Source: Bowmanella denitrificans (GTDB lineage Bacteria; Pseudomonadota; Gammaproteobacteria; Enterobacterales; Alteromonadaceae). Taken from it: a DNA stretch of 64,000 bases. Of the stretch, positions 30,972 through 40,471 are shown one piece after another (within the stretch, counting starts at the first letter, position 1; each line of letters opens with the position of its first letter). The notes beneath the pieces were generated by a model that saw only the letters and a program-made list of their open reading frames with translations, was not told the DNA's origin and did not search any database. The position numbers were made by a program, and so were the translations under genes. The DNA is taken from assembly GCF_002887595.1 (NCBI RefSeq), contig NZ_PEBU01000002.1:496001-560000 (forward strand). Direction: 5' to 3'.

Positions 30972-31211
30972 ATGAGTAATATCGAAGAACGCGTAATTAA
31001 AATCATCGTAGAACAATTGGGCGTTAAAGAAGAAGAAGTTAAGCCTGAAGCGTCCTTCGTTGATGATCTGGGTGCGGATTCTCTTGATACCGTTGAGCTG
31101 GTGATGGCACTGGAAGAAGAGTTTGATACTGAGATTCCAGATGAAGAAGCTGAGAAGATCACTACTGTTCAATCTGCTATCGATTACATCAACGCTCACA
31201 AAGACGCGTAA
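30972..31211 (+). CDS. acpP: Acyl carrier protein
   Basis: This 79-residue acidic four-helix carrier has its phosphopantetheine attachment serine in [10 protein letters not shown] (near residue 38). The sequence [21 protein letters not shown] is nearly that of E. coli AcpP. The 192-bp gap upstream suggests its own promoter, in line with its high expression elsewhere, and a terminator follows. Confidence 0.98.
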   Translation: MSNIEERVIKIIVEQLGVKEEEVKPEASFVDDLGADSLDTVELVMALEEEFDTEIPDEEAEKITTVQSAIDYINAHKDA

Positions 31212-31225
31212 GTAAATTGAAATCA

Positions 31226-31253
31226 ACGGCTCGTTCAGAGCCGTTTCTTTTCC
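31226..31253 (+). terminator. Intrinsic terminator after acpP
   Basis: ACGGCTC and GAGCCGT form a 7-bp stem with a 5-nt loop, followed by TTCTTTT, 15 bp after the acpP stop. It probably lets a large part of acpP transcripts end before fabF. Confidence 0.75.
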
Positions 31254-31289
31254 TACCATATAAAGACTATATCCCCTGCGGAGGCCATA

Positions 31290-32528
31290 GTGTCAAAACG
31301 TCGTGTTGTAGTAACAGGTCTTGGCATGCTTTCTCCTTTGGGTCTGGATAGCACTTCTACCTGGAATGCCCTGCTTCGGGGTGAAAGTGGTATCGGCAAT
31401 ATCGAAAGCTTCGATGTAAGCAGTTTCTCCACCCGTTTTGCCGGGGCGGTGAAAGGATTCGATGTTGAGCAGTACATGCCCAAAAAAGAAAGCAAGAAGA
31501 TGGATCTGTTTATCCAGTATGGAGTCGCTGCAGGAATGCAGGCGCTCAAGGATTCAGGCTTGCAAATTACCGAGGCCAATGCTGGTCGGGTAGGGGTTGC
31601 GGTGGGCTCAGGCATTGGTGGACTGGGATTGATTGAGGAAAATCACAGTAAACTGCTGGCATCCGGGCCGCGCAAAATATCACCCTTTTTTGTGCCATCT
31701 ACCATCACTAATATGATTTCGGGCTTTCTGTCTATTATGGAAGGTCTGAAGGGCCCCAATCTGAATATTGTGACTGCCTGTACCACAGGCGTACATAATA
31801 TTGGTATTGCCTTTCGCACTATCGCTTATGGTGACGCCGATGCCATGTTGGCCGGTGGCGCCGAAGCGGCCATCACGCCACTGGGATTAGGTGGCTTTGC
31901 TGCAGCCAGGGCACTGTCGTCCAGAAATGATGATCCCAAGGCCGCCAGTCGTCCGTGGGATAAAGACCGGGATGGTTTTGTTATGGGAGATGGTGCCGGC
32001 GTGGTGATGCTAGAAGAATATGAGCACGCCAAAGCCCGTGGTGCAAAAATTTATGCCGAACTGGTTGGTTTTGGAATGAGTGGCGATGCTTACCATATGA
32101 CCTCACCACCTGAGGAAGGCCAGGGCGCTGCGGCTGCCATGGTGCATGCATTAGCTGACGCCGGTGTCAATGCCGAACAGGTTGGCTATATCAATGCTCA
32201 TGGCACCTCGACACCGGCAGGCGATGTGGCAGAAGCCAAAGCGGTTAAGTCAGTGTTTGGTGCTGCAGCCAACAAGGTTCTGGTGAGCTCTACCAAGTCC
32301 ATGACCGGCCACCTGTTAGGCGCAGCGGGCGCAGTAGAAGCGATATTTACTACTTTGTCCCTGGCGCACCAGGTGGTGCCACCAACCATCAACCTGGATA
32401 ACCCGGATGAAGGCTGTGATTTAGATTTTGTACCTCATACCGCAAGAGATGTGCAGATGGATTATGCCTTGTGTAACTCATTTGGCTTTGGCGGTACAAA
32501 CGGCTCTTTGCTGTTTAAGAAAATCTAA
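31290..32528 (+). CDS. fabF: Beta-ketoacyl-ACP synthase II
   Basis: This 412-residue elongating condensing enzyme starts at GTG 31290, behind GCGGAGG, giving the [18 protein letters not shown] start seen in E. coli. Catalytic Cys lies in [12 protein letters not shown], the two His in [11 protein letters not shown] and [12 protein letters not shown]. The C-terminus [19 protein letters not shown] is family-typical. It is followed by a strong terminator that reaches the pabC leader. Confidence 0.98.
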   Translation: MSKRRVVVTGLGMLSPLGLDSTSTWNALLRGESGIGNIESFDVSSFSTRFAGAVKGFDVEQYMPKKESKKMDLFIQYGVAAGMQALKDSGLQITEANAGRVGVAVGSGIGGLGLIEENHSKLLASGPRKISPFFVPSTITNMISGFLSIMEGLKGPNLNIVTACTTGVHNIGIAFRTIAYGDADAMLAGGAEAAITPLGLGGFAAARALSSRNDDPKAASRPWDKDRDGFVMGDGAGVVMLEEYEHAKARGAKIYAELVGFGMSGDAYHMTSPPEEGQGAAAAMVHALADAGVNAEQVGYINAHGTSTPAGDVAEAKAVKSVFGAAANKVLVSSTKSMTGHLLGAAGAVEAIFTTLSLAHQVVPPTINLDNPDEGCDLDFVPHTARDVQMDYALCNSFGFGGTNGSLLFKKI

Positions 32529-32546
32529 GCGCTTAACAAGTTAAAC

Positions 32547-32579
32547 AAAGCCTGTTAGTTTCTGACAGGCTTTTTTTTT
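32547..32579 (+). terminator. Intrinsic terminator after fabF
   Basis: AAAGCCTGT and ACAGGCTTT form a 9-bp stem with a 9-nt loop, followed by a run of nine T. It ends about 23 bp before the pabC start codon, so pabC needs read-through or its own promoter. Confidence 0.92.
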
Positions 32580-32601
32580 GCTACAGGTAATTGATCCCGC
32601 T

Positions 32602-33420
32602 ATGACAGCCAACATGCTGATTAACGGTCAGCCACATACCCACTTACCCGCTGCCGATCGCGCCTTTCAATATGGAGACGGCGTTTTTACCACCATAAGG
32701 GTAAAAGAAGGCATGCCTGAATTCTGGCCACTGCATAAACAGCGCCTGCAGCAGGGGCTTGAGCGTTTGGGTATGGTATTTAGTCAATGGCAGCAAGTGA
32801 GTCAATCTGTGCATGACCTGGCGAGCACTCATGTCGGTGCTGTGGTGAAAGTGCTGATCAGTCGCGGAGAGGGAGGACGCGGCTATCTGCCGCCACAGCA
32901 GATGCAGGCAAATTGGATAGTCAGCCAGCATCCTTTGCCCGAACATTACGCTGATTGGCGCTTACAAGGTATTAGCTTGGGCCAGTCTGAGATCCAACTG
33001 GCGAGACAGCCACTTCTGGCTGGCATCAAACACTTAAATCGTCTGGAGCAGGTGCTGATTCGCCAGCATGTACATCAACAGGGATGGGATGACGCACTAG
33101 TGTGCGACACAGATAACATGTTGGTGGAAACCTCAGTTGCCAACCTGTTCTGGCAGCTTGGTCATTGCTGGTATACGCCGGATCTGCAGTTTGCCGGCGT
33201 GGAGGGCGTGATACGCCGACTCCTGATTGACCATCTGCAACATAAAGGGCATCAGGTTCACCAGGTTCGCGCAACATCTCAGGTACTGATGCAAGCCTCT
33301 TCTGTGTTGATATGCAATAGTTTGATGGGGATTGTGCCCGTCAGGCAAATTGGTGAGCAAGTATATCCAATGGATACCGCCAGGCAGCTAAATAAGGAAT
33401 GCTTCGGTGAGCAGAATTAG
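32602..33420 (+). CDS. pabC: Aminodeoxychorismate lyase
   Basis: This PLP enzyme of folate synthesis releases pyruvate and p-aminobenzoate. It has 272 residues from ATG 32602; ATG 32614 (268 residues, close to the E. coli length) is the alternative, and only the first has a possible AGGTAA site. DRAFQYGDGVFTTIR, RGEGGRGYLPP and the PLP-lysine segment AGIKHLNRLEQVLIR mark class IV aminotransferase fold PabC. Its end overlaps the mltG GTG start by 14 bp. Confidence 0.93.
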   Translation: MTANMLINGQPHTHLPAADRAFQYGDGVFTTIRVKEGMPEFWPLHKQRLQQGLERLGMVFSQWQQVSQSVHDLASTHVGAVVKVLISRGEGGRGYLPPQQMQANWIVSQHPLPEHYADWRLQGISLGQSEIQLARQPLLAGIKHLNRLEQVLIRQHVHQQGWDDALVCDTDNMLVETSVANLFWQLGHCWYTPDLQFAGVEGVIRRLLIDHLQHKGHQVHQVRATSQVLMQASSVLICNSLMGIVPVRQIGEQVYPMDTARQLNKECFGEQN

Positions 33421-34405
33421 CATTTTTACCAAGGCCGTTGTTTTATCTGTCGTCTTTGTGGCGGTAGTCTGCGGCTATTGGGGATATCAGCAATTTATCC
33501 AAACCGTCCACCAACCGCTTAATATCAGTCAGCCAAGTCTGTATCAGCTTAAGCGTGGGCAGCATCTTAACCACTTGGTGAATCAACTTCAGCAATATGG
33601 ACTGGAGCAGCAATGGCCGGTCAAAGTGTTAGTTAAACTGCAACCAGAATTGGCCAATATTAAAGCGGGCACTTACGAGTTGCTGCCCGGCATGAGTTTG
33701 CATCAGGTGTTACAACTGTTGGCCAGTGGCAAGGAAAAGCAGTTTGAGCTGCGTCTGGTGGAAGGCTTTCGCTGGCGGGACTGGCAGCAACAGATCCAAC
33801 AGCACCCGCATTTGTATAGCGATAACATAGATAAGTTAACCGAGCGGTTATCGCCTCAGGGCGCTAGCCTGGAGGGTTGGCTGATGCCTGATACCTATCA
33901 TTTCACCCATGGTACGGATGCGACTACGCTGGTCAAACGAGCGTACCAGCACATGCAGGATTTCCTGCAACAGCAATGGCAAAACCGCAAGGCAGATTTG
34001 CCATATGCCAGCCCTTATGAAGCCCTGATAATGGCGTCCATCGTGGAAAAGGAAACCGGGCTTGCTGCCGAGCGCCCCAGAATCGCAGCGGTGTTTGTTA
34101 ATAGGTTAAAGCGCAATATGCGCCTGCAGACAGACCCAACGGTAATTTATGGTATGGGAGATCAATTTGATGGCAATATCCGCCGCGAAGATTTACGCAC
34201 GGCCACCCCTTACAACACTTATGTGATTAAGGGCCTGCCACCTACACCTATTGCCATGGTCAGTCGTGAAGCCCTGATCGCTGCGCTGAACCCAATAGAA
34301 AGCGAGGAGTTGTACTTCGTGTCACGCAATGATGGTAGTCATGTGTTCTCTACCAACCTTGCCGATCATAATGCAGCAGTGCGACAATACCAACTGAACC
34401 AATAG
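33407..34405 (+). CDS. mltG: Endolytic murein transglycosylase MltG
   Basis: This 332-residue inner-membrane enzyme cleaves nascent glycan strands and so sets their length. A membrane segment at about residues 8-25 (AVVLSVVFVAVVCGYWGY) is followed by a LysM-like region and the YceG domain with the catalytic Glu in IMASIVEKETG. TYHFTHGTD and LQTDPTVIYGMG are family segments. The start is GTG 33407, overlapping pabC. The pabC-mltG-tmk-holB-tatD order is as in E. coli. Confidence 0.96.
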   Translation: MSRISIFTKAVVLSVVFVAVVCGYWGYQQFIQTVHQPLNISQPSLYQLKRGQHLNHLVNQLQQYGLEQQWPVKVLVKLQPELANIKAGTYELLPGMSLHQVLQLLASGKEKQFELRLVEGFRWRDWQQQIQQHPHLYSDNIDKLTERLSPQGASLEGWLMPDTYHFTHGTDATTLVKRAYQHMQDFLQQQWQNRKADLPYASPYEALIMASIVEKETGLAAERPRIAAVFVNRLKRNMRLQTDPTVIYGMGDQFDGNIRREDLRTATPYNTYVIKGLPPTPIAMVSREALIAALNPIESEELYFVSRNDGSHVFSTNLADHNAAVRQYQLNQ

Positions 34406-34446
34406 GTTGAGCATAAGCTGACTACCTACAAACCAAATGAGAGCCC

Positions 34447-35064
34447 ATGTCAGGGAAATTTATTGTTATTGAAGGCCTGGAAGGGGCTGGTAAAAGTTCG
34501 GCCATCAAGGTGGTCAAGCAGTGTATTGAGCAGGCTGGCCATTCCCTTGTTTGTACCAGGGAGCCAGGTGGTACGCCCATGGCGGAAGCCATTCGTGAAG
34601 TGGTAAAACATGACTGGCAGGAACATGTCACCACAGAGGCTGAGCTATTGCTGATGTATGCTGCCAGGGTGCAATTGCTGGAAAATGTAATTAAGCCGGC
34701 GCTTAATGAGGGGCGCTGGGTGTTAGGAGATCGCCATGATTTATCATCCCAGGCCTATCAGGGCGGCGGACGACAAATTCCAGACAGTTTGCTGCAAAAC
34801 CTGCGCGCCATCAGCCTGAAAGACTTTAAGCCTGCATTGACCCTGTATCTGGATGTTGATCCAGCCATTGGCTTGCAAAGAGCCCGCGGGCGGGGCGAGT
34901 TGGATCGCATCGAACAGTCCGGACTGGAATTTTTTACCCGTACCCGGGCTAAGTATTTGCAACTGGCCTCTTTGGACAACAGTATTATTGTCATAGATGC
35001 CATGCAAGCGATGGCCAAAGTGCATGATGATATTCGACAGGCCGTAACTGGCTTTTTATCATGA
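34447..35064 (+). CDS. tmk: Thymidylate kinase
   Basis: This 205-residue P-loop kinase converts dTMP to dTDP. The P-loop is [25 protein letters not shown] is the DRx-like TMP-binding segment, and [16 protein letters not shown] contains the DR motif. Arg-rich [12 protein letters not shown] forms the lid, the type II arrangement of E. coli. Its TGA overlaps the holB ATG by 4 bp. Confidence 0.97.
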   Translation: MSGKFIVIEGLEGAGKSSAIKVVKQCIEQAGHSLVCTREPGGTPMAEAIREVVKHDWQEHVTTEAELLLMYAARVQLLENVIKPALNEGRWVLGDRHDLSSQAYQGGGRQIPDSLLQNLRAISLKDFKPALTLYLDVDPAIGLQRARGRGELDRIEQSGLEFFTRTRAKYLQLASLDNSIIVIDAMQAMAKVHDDIRQAVTGFLS

Positions 35065-35951
35065 GCTATCCCTGGTTTGACACACTTTTTCAGCAGCTAA
35101 CCGACAGAGCGAGGCATGCACGTTTGCACCATGCTCTGTTGATGCTGGGCCCCAAAGGCTTGGGTAAAACCGCGCTGGCCAGAGATTTTGGCGCTTATTT
35201 GCTTTGCCAAAACCCGCAGTCAGAACGCTGTGGCCAGTGTCAGGCATGCCATTTGGTTGATGCTGGCAGCCACCCGGATTTACACCAAATTCAGAGTGAA
35301 AAACAAATCGGCGTTGATGATATCCGCAGTGCAATAGAGAAGCTCAGCGGAAAATCGCAACTGCGTGGTGCCAAAGTCCTGGTCATTCATCAGGCTGACA
35401 GTATGACCGAGTCTGCCGCCAATGCTTTACTGAAAACACTGGAAGAGCCAACCCCACAAACTTATATGCTGCTGACGGCCAGCAGTGCCCAGCGTCTGTT
35501 ACCAACGATTAAAAGTCGCTGTGAAAAATTGCTTTTACCACAAGCGACGCATCAACAGACCAGTCAATGGATGTCCAGTCAGTATCAGGGCGAGATAGAA
35601 CCACAATTGTTAGCCATGTATGGTGCCTGCCCGTTAACCTTGCTTGAATTGTTAAACGAGCAAGGGGGCAACAGGTATGGCGAATTTATTGACAATTTAC
35701 AACAGGTTATAGAGAGCCAGCAGAGTAGCCTGGAGATGGCTCAGCAATGGCAGGAAAATCCGGGCAGATTGCTGGAGTGGCTGCAGCACTGGCTGTTAGA
35801 AACATTGAAAAACGGCAAGATACCGCAGGACGCTGCCTGGACTTTGAATAGCCGGTGCTTAGCTGCCTGCCGCGCTGTTTCCAACGCAGGTTTGAACAAA
35901 GTATTAATGTTGTCTGAACTGCTGAGCGCATTTCGAATTCTGAGGAGTTAA
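35061..35951 (+). CDS. holB: DNA polymerase III subunit delta'
   Basis: This 296-residue clamp-loader subunit has a P-loop-like [11 protein letters not shown] and a zinc module [17 protein letters not shown] at about residues 50-70. SRC in TIKSRCEK is the arginine-finger motif of clamp loaders. The C-terminal domain is less conserved, as usual. It overlaps tmk and is followed 2 bp later by the TatD-family gene. Confidence 0.95.
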   Translation: MSYPWFDTLFQQLTDRARHARLHHALLMLGPKGLGKTALARDFGAYLLCQNPQSERCGQCQACHLVDAGSHPDLHQIQSEKQIGVDDIRSAIEKLSGKSQLRGAKVLVIHQADSMTESAANALLKTLEEPTPQTYMLLTASSAQRLLPTIKSRCEKLLLPQATHQQTSQWMSSQYQGEIEPQLLAMYGACPLTLLELLNEQGGNRYGEFIDNLQQVIESQQSSLEMAQQWQENPGRLLEWLQHWLLETLKNGKIPQDAAWTLNSRCLAACRAVSNAGLNKVLMLSELLSAFRILRS

Positions 35952-35953
35952 CG

Positions 35954-36727
35954 TTGTTTATCGATTCCCACTGTCATCTGGACAGACTGGATAAGTCACC
36001 ACAGCAATTACAAGAACTGGTGCAGCGTGCCAGGGACCGCGGTGTTAAGCATTTTTTATGCGTTTGTGTGGCCGTCAATGAGTATGAAACCATGCTAGAG
36101 ACGGTGAAGGATTTTTCTGATGTGTCGGTATCATGTGGAGTGCACCCGCTGCATCAGGAAGACGTTTGCAGTTACGAAGAGTTACTGAGTATGGCCAGTC
36201 GCGAAGAGGTGGTGGCCATTGGTGAAACCGGCCTGGACTACCATTACAGCCCGGATACTAAGGCGATTCAGCAACAGTCTTTTATTGACCACATCAAGGT
36301 AGCAAACAAGCTGAACAAGCCGCTGATTATTCATACCCGTGATGCCAGGCAAGACACCATCGCATTGCTAAAACAATACAAAGCGCCGCATACCAAAGGG
36401 GTGTTACATTGTTTTACCGAAGATCTAGCCATGGCCCGGCAAGCAATAGAATTGGGCTTGTATATATCGATTTCCGGGATAGTCACCTTTAAAGCCGCCA
36501 CTGAACTGCAGGACGTGGTCAGACAAATACCGATGGAGCGATTGCTGATTGAAACAGATTCACCCTGGCTGGCACCTGTGCCTTATCGAGGCAAACCCAA
36601 CGAGCCAGCGTATGTAAAAGAAGTTGCCCAGTTTATTGCCGATCTTAAAGAAATTCCTGTGCAGACATTGGCAGATGCCACTACCTACAACTTCTATCAA
36701 TTGTTTGAGCGTATTTCGGCCACTTGA
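35954..36727 (+). CDS. TatD-family metal-dependent DNase (YcfH-like)
   Basis: This 257-residue TIM-barrel hydrolase starts at TTG 35954, with GAGGAG 8 bp upstream; FIDSHCHLDRL after it is the family N-terminus. Metal ligands are in DSHCHLD, GETGLDYHY, HTRDA, HCFTE and ETDSPWLAP. YcfH-type proteins have 3'-5' DNase or related activity. It is the last gene of the long fab-to-tatD run. Confidence 0.93.
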   Translation: MFIDSHCHLDRLDKSPQQLQELVQRARDRGVKHFLCVCVAVNEYETMLETVKDFSDVSVSCGVHPLHQEDVCSYEELLSMASREEVVAIGETGLDYHYSPDTKAIQQQSFIDHIKVANKLNKPLIIHTRDARQDTIALLKQYKAPHTKGVLHCFTEDLAMARQAIELGLYISISGIVTFKAATELQDVVRQIPMERLLIETDSPWLAPVPYRGKPNEPAYVKEVAQFIADLKEIPVQTLADATTYNFYQLFERISAT

Positions 36728-36901
36728 TAAGCGCACAGCAACACACCATATGCATCTTAGCCATGGATGGCGGTTGGTTTTTGTTCCTGCTCTTTTAGCC
36801 ACAAGACCATAAAGTTATTTTTCTTGTGCTGATTAAAAATAAATAACCCGAAATTTAAATCATGTCGTTTATAGGGGGAAAACCCATGTTAAAGGACATC
36901 A

Positions 36902-38545
36902 ATGATGAGAGTTTCCCCAGTATCTTGTGCAATGGCAATTCTGTTAATTAGTGCTTGTGCCAATGAACCAGAGCAGCCAGAACAAGTTAACCAAACAGAG
37001 CTGGCTCAGCCAACCAAAGTGCCACTGCAGTCCAGGCATCGTGCTGAACAGAAAATGGCGGTAGCCGGAGCAATGATGCATGACATGGCACTGTCACAAC
37101 ATCTTTACTTGCCACCGAATAATGTCATTACTGAGAAATACCTTGAAACACCGGAAAACGGTCTGTTCGTTACCAATGAACAGCCAGTTTCGACCTTTTC
37201 CATTGATGTAGATACCGGTAGCTACACCAATATCAGAAGAATGCTCAATCACGGCCTGTTGCCACCAGCTGATGCTGTGCGTGTCGAAGATTTTATCAAT
37301 TACTTTGATTACCACTACGCCCCGGCCGCATCAGGGCAGACCTTTAATCTGGACACGCAATTGGCCTTGTCACCCTGGAACAACGGGCGGCATTTGCTGA
37401 AAATCAGTCTGATGGGCAGTCAACCCGAAGCGCAATGGCAAAAGCCTGCTAATCTGGTCTTTCTGGTGGATGTTTCCGGTTCAATGAAGGCTCCGGATAA
37501 ATTGCCGTTGCTGATCCAGAGTCTGCGCCTGCTGACCAGCCAATTGGACAAACAAGATAAGGTCAGCATTGTGACCTACGCAGGGCAGAGTAATACCTTG
37601 CTGGCGTCGGCTTCGGGCGACCAACAGCTGCAGATTATGCAAGCGTTGGACAGCCTTAGTGCTGGCGGTTCGACCAACGGTGAAGGTGGTATTCGTCAGG
37701 CCTATCACCTGGCCAGAGCCAACTTTATCCAGGAGGGTGTTAACCGAGTGATATTAGCCACCGACGGCGACTTCAATGTGGGAATATCGGATCTTGAGCA
37801 GCTTAAAGACCTGATTCGTCAGCAACGACAAAGTGGTGTGGCCCTTACCACACTAGGCTTTGGCAGCGGCAATTATAACGATGCCCTGATGGAGAGCTTA
37901 TCCAACTTGGGCAATGGTCAGCATGCCTATATCGATAACATTAATGAAGCCCGCAAAGTGCTGATAGATGAGCTGTCTGCCAGTATGGAAATCATCGCCA
38001 GTGACGTAAAAATCCAGGTGGAATTTAACCCTGCCGTCGTCGCAGAGTATCGCCTGGTGGGCTATCAGAATCGTATGTTGGCCAGGGAAGATTTCAATAA
38101 TGATCATGTTGATGCCGGAGAGGTGGGGGCTGGTCACAGAGTCACCGCTTTATATGAGCTGGCGCTGACCACGTCAGATATCCGCCAGGTTGACCCGCTT
38201 CGCTATGCAGAAAACAATCAGGCGACATCCTTTTCCAATGAGCTGGCACAGATTAAACTCAGATATAAGCAGCCCGGCAATAATGCCAGCCAACTGCAAA
38301 GCACTATTGTCTCTCTGCAAGACCACAGTCGCGAAGTCGATGGCGATTTTGCCTTTGCCGCCGCGGCGGCGGGTTTTGCCCAACTGTTAAAAGGTGGCAA
38401 ATATATGCAGCACACCGGTTTTGCCGATATTCTGCAGCTTGCTGAGCGGGGAAAAGGGCAGGATAGCCACGGTTACCGCAGTGAGTTTATCCGTCTGGTA
38501 CGCAGTGCCGACGCTCTGACGACATCTCAGGCTGGCACTTTATAG
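36902..38545 (+). CDS. Von Willebrand factor type A lipoprotein (YfbK-like)
   Basis: This 547-residue protein has an N-terminal signal ending in a lipobox ISAC (Cys19), so it is a likely outer-membrane lipoprotein (Ala at +2). A VWA N-terminal domain (about residues 85-170, PVSTFSIDVDTGSYTNIRR) precedes the VWA domain with the MIDAS motif DVSGSMK (near 190) and a C-terminal DUF3520-type region. It starts at ATG 36902 (or 36905) behind AAGGA. E. coli YfbK has the same architecture; its function is unknown. The ECF sigma gene follows 9 bp downstream, so the lipoprotein may be part of that circuit. Confidence 0.88.
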   Translation: MMRVSPVSCAMAILLISACANEPEQPEQVNQTELAQPTKVPLQSRHRAEQKMAVAGAMMHDMALSQHLYLPPNNVITEKYLETPENGLFVTNEQPVSTFSIDVDTGSYTNIRRMLNHGLLPPADAVRVEDFINYFDYHYAPAASGQTFNLDTQLALSPWNNGRHLLKISLMGSQPEAQWQKPANLVFLVDVSGSMKAPDKLPLLIQSLRLLTSQLDKQDKVSIVTYAGQSNTLLASASGDQQLQIMQALDSLSAGGSTNGEGGIRQAYHLARANFIQEGVNRVILATDGDFNVGISDLEQLKDLIRQQRQSGVALTTLGFGSGNYNDALMESLSNLGNGQHAYIDNINEARKVLIDELSASMEIIASDVKIQVEFNPAVVAEYRLVGYQNRMLAREDFNNDHVDAGEVGAGHRVTALYELALTTSDIRQVDPLRYAENNQATSFSNELAQIKLRYKQPGNNASQLQSTIVSLQDHSREVDGDFAFAAAAAGFAQLLKGGKYMQHTGFADILQLAERGKGQDSHGYRSEFIRLVRSADALTTSQAGTL

Positions 38546-38554
38546 AGACAAGAT

Positions 38555-39151
38555 ATGCAATTCGCCCGTAGTACTGCCAGTCACAATCCGACGCCGATTC
38601 AGGTTCAGTCCGATGAGCAACTTATGCTGGCCTACGGGCAGGGGGAAATACAGGCTTTTAGTCAGCTTTATGCCAAACACAAAGACCCTCTTTGGCGTTT
38701 TTTTATACGTCGTGGTATGCCTACAGACTGCGCCGAGGAGTTAATGCAGGAAGTATGGCAGCGGGTGATTCAATCTGCTGCCCATTATCAGGCCAATGCA
38801 CGTTTTACGACCTGGCTTTATCAGATTGCGCGTAATCTACTTATCGATAAGCATCGCTTGGCGCATCGCCAGTTCAAATTGGTCACCGAACATTTTGACG
38901 ACGAGGACTGTTCCGCCAATGAACCTGAACAGTTGGTACAAAGCGCCAGGCAGGCCCAAATGCTTAGAAAATGCTTGGCTAAGTTACCCGCCTTGCAATT
39001 GGATACCTTCTTGCTGAAAGAAGAAGCAGGACTGAAATTAGACCAAATAGCCCAGGTGATGGACTCTGCAGTAGAGGCTTGTAAGAGCAGAATGCGCTAT
39101 GCCGTGGCAAACTTGATTGCATGTCTGGGAAAACACGGTGAAAAATCATGA
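38555..39151 (+). CDS. ECF-type RNA polymerase sigma factor
   Basis: This 198-residue protein has sigma region 2 (about residues 28-95, FSQLYAKHKDPLWRFFIRRG, EELMQEVWQRV, FTTWLYQIARNLLIDKHR) and region 4 (about 130-190, LDQIAQVMDSAVEACKSRMRYA). It overlaps the following putative anti-sigma gene by 4 bp (ATGA), a standard sigma/anti-sigma arrangement. The neighbouring VWA lipoprotein is the first gene of the unit. The signal sensed is not evident. Confidence 0.92.
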   Translation: MQFARSTASHNPTPIQVQSDEQLMLAYGQGEIQAFSQLYAKHKDPLWRFFIRRGMPTDCAEELMQEVWQRVIQSAAHYQANARFTTWLYQIARNLLIDKHRLAHRQFKLVTEHFDDEDCSANEPEQLVQSARQAQMLRKCLAKLPALQLDTFLLKEEAGLKLDQIAQVMDSAVEACKSRMRYAVANLIACLGKHGEKS

Positions 39152-39753
39152 CAGTGCAGGATGAAAAACAGCTGACTGCTTTATATCAGATGTTAGGCAA
39201 AGAAAGCTCCCCCGCTAAACTGGACAGTAAAATTCTGGCCATGGCCGAAGCGAATCTATCTGACCGCTCTGACACCCAAATGAACATTACAAACAGGCCT
39301 ACATTTGGACGCAAGTGGCGCTGGCCCCTGTCAGGTCTGGTAACGGTTTTGTTGGTGAGCGTAATAATGGTTCACCAATACTTTTCTCCTTTGCAAAAAA
39401 TACCGCCGCATATGGAGTCGGCTCAACCAGCCAGCCCAGGTTTCATGCAAATGCCTGCCTTGATAAGGGAACAAGATCCGGTTGAGTCAAAACGGCAAAG
39501 ATTTAGCGACGTTGAAGCAGAGGCGCAAAGTGCAGGGGACGTGAATTTTCATGAGGATATGCATGCTAATAAGGTCGAGATAATCCAAAACGCCGCACAA
39601 TGGCGGATTCAATTACAAGCAATCGACAAACTGCTATCTGATGGAAAAACCGAGGAGGCCAGAACAGCGTTAACCAAGCTTGTCTCGCAATCGCCGTCTG
39701 TTGCAGCACATTTGTCAGACAGGCATCTTCAGCTACTTGATAGGCCAAGATAA
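39148..39753 (+). CDS. Putative anti-sigma factor, single membrane segment
   Basis: This 201-residue protein has a cytoplasmic part of about 52 residues (LTALYQMLGKESSPAKLDSK), one membrane segment (WPLSGLVTVLLVSVIMVHQY, about residues 54-76) and an external part rich in Gln and Glu. The position, with an ATGA overlap to the ECF sigma gene, and the topology support an anti-sigma role. No clear zinc-binding HxxxCxxC is visible, so it is not a classical ZAS-domain protein. Confidence 0.65.
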   Translation: MTVQDEKQLTALYQMLGKESSPAKLDSKILAMAEANLSDRSDTQMNITNRPTFGRKWRWPLSGLVTVLLVSVIMVHQYFSPLQKIPPHMESAQPASPGFMQMPALIREQDPVESKRQRFSDVEAEAQSAGDVNFHEDMHANKVEIIQNAAQWRIQLQAIDKLLSDGKTEEARTALTKLVSQSPSVAAHLSDRHLQLLDRPR

Positions 39754-39863
39754 CGGATCTACGTATGTATTTATGCACAGCACGGGATAACGTTTGTAAT
39801 ATTTGACTGATAAGTTGATGATGATTTGCTGAAATTCAATTGTTTAAAAGGATAGAAACACTT

Positions 39864-40337
39864 ATGAAGAAATTATTCCTGACGGTTTTCTTTACTGCGT
39901 CTCTTAGTGCCGCCCCCCAGCAGTTGCCCAATAGCCAACTACTTGTCGACAACCCAGGTGTTTGGCAACACTATGAAATGGATTTAGGTCCGGTATTTGG
40001 TCGTTCAGATGTGTTGCTAGATGATACTGGTGAGAAAGTCATTACCTTTATGACGCTGCCCAGCAATGTTGACCCTGGCAAGTTGCATCAGATGCTCAAT
40101 GGCATGCGTGATAGCTTTAAGGCACAAGGTGCAGAATATACCGATCATAAGTTAATGGTTAATGGGCAAGAGTTGCAGATGCTGAAAACGGTGATAAGCG
40201 CAGAAGGCGGGGTAGATCATAGAGTTTATGTTTTGCATGACAAACTTATGACCCTTATTTTGTTTCAAGTGGGCGACACCGATATTGACAAACCTGTATA
40301 TCGTAACTTGATTGCGTCCTTATCCGCTCTGAAGTGA
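39864..40337 (+). CDS. Small secreted protein of unknown function
   Basis: This 157-residue protein has an N-terminal signal peptide (KKLFLTVFFTASLSAAPQ, cleavage likely after about residue 17). The start is ATG 39864 with AAGGATAG upstream. The mature part contains MDLGPVFGRSDVLLDD and VITFMTLPSNVDPGKLHQ; I recognise no domain. It lies 110 bp after the anti-sigma gene and ahead of a strong terminator, so it could be a target of that sigma factor, which is only inference. Confidence 0.75.
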   Translation: MKKLFLTVFFTASLSAAPQQLPNSQLLVDNPGVWQHYEMDLGPVFGRSDVLLDDTGEKVITFMTLPSNVDPGKLHQMLNGMRDSFKAQGAEYTDHKLMVNGQELQMLKTVISAEGGVDHRVYVLHDKLMTLILFQVGDTDIDKPVYRNLIASLSALK

Positions 40338-40356
40338 CCATAAGCTGAAGGCTCAG

Positions 40357-40388
40357 AATACCCCTTTTATTTCAGGGGTATTTTTTTT
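40357..40388 (+). terminator. Intrinsic terminator after the secreted protein
   Basis: AATACCCC and GGGGTATT form an 8-bp stem with a 9-nt loop followed by a run of eight T, 20 bp after the stop. Confidence 0.92.
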
Positions 40389-40471
40389 ACAATGCGCGCC
40401 GTTCAGAGCATCAACGGATGCTATTGGTTTAAGCTCCGGATTTACGTTCCGGCTCGCTGGAGAAAAGTTAC

